Origin: Pseudomonadota bacterium | GTDB taxonomy: Bacteria; Pseudomonadota; Gammaproteobacteria; Steroidobacterales; Steroidobacteraceae | Assembly: GCA_021805275.1 (NCBI GenBank) | Contig: JAJZFQ010000219.1 | Span: 1-6,687 of the forward strand | Direction: 5' to 3' | DNA: 6,687 nucleotides | In this document: one piece after another, positions 5,793 through 6,687 of the stretch | Layout of the letters: every line of letters starts with the position of its first letter | Position numbering within the stretch: the stretch's first letter is position 1 | Notes under the pieces: generated by a model | Told to the model about the DNA's origin: nothing | The model's input: only the letters and a program-made list of their open reading frames with translations | The model's database searches: none | Program-made: the position numbers and the translations under genes

Positions 5793-6687
5793 GTGGTGGA
5801 GTGGGTAATGCCTTGTGCCGCGCGAGCCGTCCACGCTAGCGAACGGGCGCGGCTCGTGTCCCTAGCGGGGATGATGCCTTTGCAACGATACCGCTGGGTG
5901 CACCCTGCGACGAGCCGAGACCGCGCTGCGACGGCACAGCGGTCTGCTCGCCGATCATCGCCAGCGCTTCGCGTCCGGTGCGCAGTCGCTTGGCCAGACT
6001 GCCCGAGGTGCCCCCCCGCGCTCGGGCGTTCGTGACACAAGCCAAGCCACACGATCGGCGTCCTCCCATTGCGGCCGTCGGCATGCCGCCTGCGACCCGA
6101 CGCAACTGTGCACCGCGCCCGCGCTGGCCGCTGCCTCACCGGTTGCCATACGGCGTGGCGGCGAAGTACGTCCAGATGCCGCCCATCTTCTCACAGGTCG
6201 TCGCAGGCTCCAGCCCTCTAGCACTTCCTCACGGGCGACGAGCAGAGCGTCGGTCCTCCACGTCCGCGAACACGTGCCAGGCGGCGAGCCGCTGAATCAC
6301 TGCACGGGGATGATCACGGTGACTGGCTTGCAGGGGTGCCGCAAGCGTTCCGCAGGCTGACCCCGCGCCGGGGCCCGCAGGCCATTGCGTCGAGCGTCGC
6401 AAAGGCCTGTCCGAGCACCTTCAGCGCCCTGCAGTTGCTCAGCAGCAGGACGGATGATGCCGCGGCGGCGGTGCTCAGTTGCCGCACCCACCTGCCGCTG
6501 CGGAACCCTCGCAGCGACGCCAGCCTGGTCGCGTCATCCCGGGGCCGGCAGGCTCTCTACGCCCTGCAATGGGCCGTCCGCGCCACACCGTCCAACGTCC
6601 AACTCGCGCGCGGGAGCCGGCTGACTGGCGCGGCTCGATCGACTGCATCCGATCCGGGCGTGCTCCCCGGGCGCGGGGCCGCAGGAC
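5793..6687. other. Right-end stretch of about 0.9 kb without a supportable gene
   Basis: The left end must hold the promoter of the DUF1993 gene, but no -35/-10 pair is convincing. Open frames here are short, on both strands, and Arg/Ala/Ser-rich. Two are worth recording. A plus frame is open from 6222 to the window end after a TAG at 6219-6221; it could be the start of a gene beyond the edge, but its sequence matches nothing I know and it has no clear start. A minus frame ending in TGA at 6136-6138 finishes EKMGGIWTYFAATPYGNR, which looks protein-like, but another TGA at 6229-6231 breaks it. No RNA gene or mobile element was recognised. Confidence 0.5.

Noticed and set aside
6222..6687. Plus-strand frame open to the right edge, a possible partial gene
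   Set aside because: No convincing start or ribosome binding site, no known motif, and composition typical of a chance frame; kept only as a note in the right-end region.
1..6687. CRISPR array, tRNA or rRNA gene, or insertion sequence ends
   Set aside because: No spaced direct repeats, cloverleaf, rRNA segment, transposase or paired terminal repeats were seen on either strand.

Overview
The window looks like a GC-rich proteobacterial chromosome, most likely a gammaproteobacterium. This is inferred from protein resemblance (a 287-residue YicC and a 239-residue RNase PH close to the enteric/pseudomonad forms) and from the neighbourhood of yicC, rph, rdgB and gmk; the sequence cannot name the species. 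The left half is a compact housekeeping block. The right half is gene-poor and accessory in character.

Left block, minus strand, reading leftwards from 2711: a PP2C-type protein phosphatase with a TTG start, then rph (RNase PH) 14 nt later, then a gene that overlaps the rph stop codon by 4 nt (GTGA). This third gene is the main point of interest. It starts as a complete RdgB/HAM1 (XTP/dITP diphosphatase) and continues in the same frame, with no stop codon, into a guanylate kinase (Gmk). The kinase runs off the left edge of the window only a few residues short of its expected end. I checked every codon from 1231 down to 2 and found no stop, so the sequence as given encodes an RdgB-Gmk fusion of at least 410 residues. 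The three genes look like one operon joining signalling, 3'-end processing of stable RNA, and purine nucleotide clean-up and GMP phosphorylation.

Divergent from this operon across a 76-bp AT-rich gap is yicC (2788-3651, plus strand). In many relatives gmk follows yicC directly; here gmk sits on the other side, fused to rdgB.

Right of yicC, a hairpin-containing convergent gap leads to a minus-strand gene of the plasmid pRiA4b ORF-3-like family (3829-4431). About 0.8 kb follows with no recognisable gene. Next is a minus-strand DUF1993 gene (5263-5781) with a good ribosome binding site and a perfect 14-bp hairpin just after its stop codon. The last 0.9 kb (5793-6687) holds no gene I can support. 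These stretches may be decayed or foreign DNA next to the housekeeping cluster.
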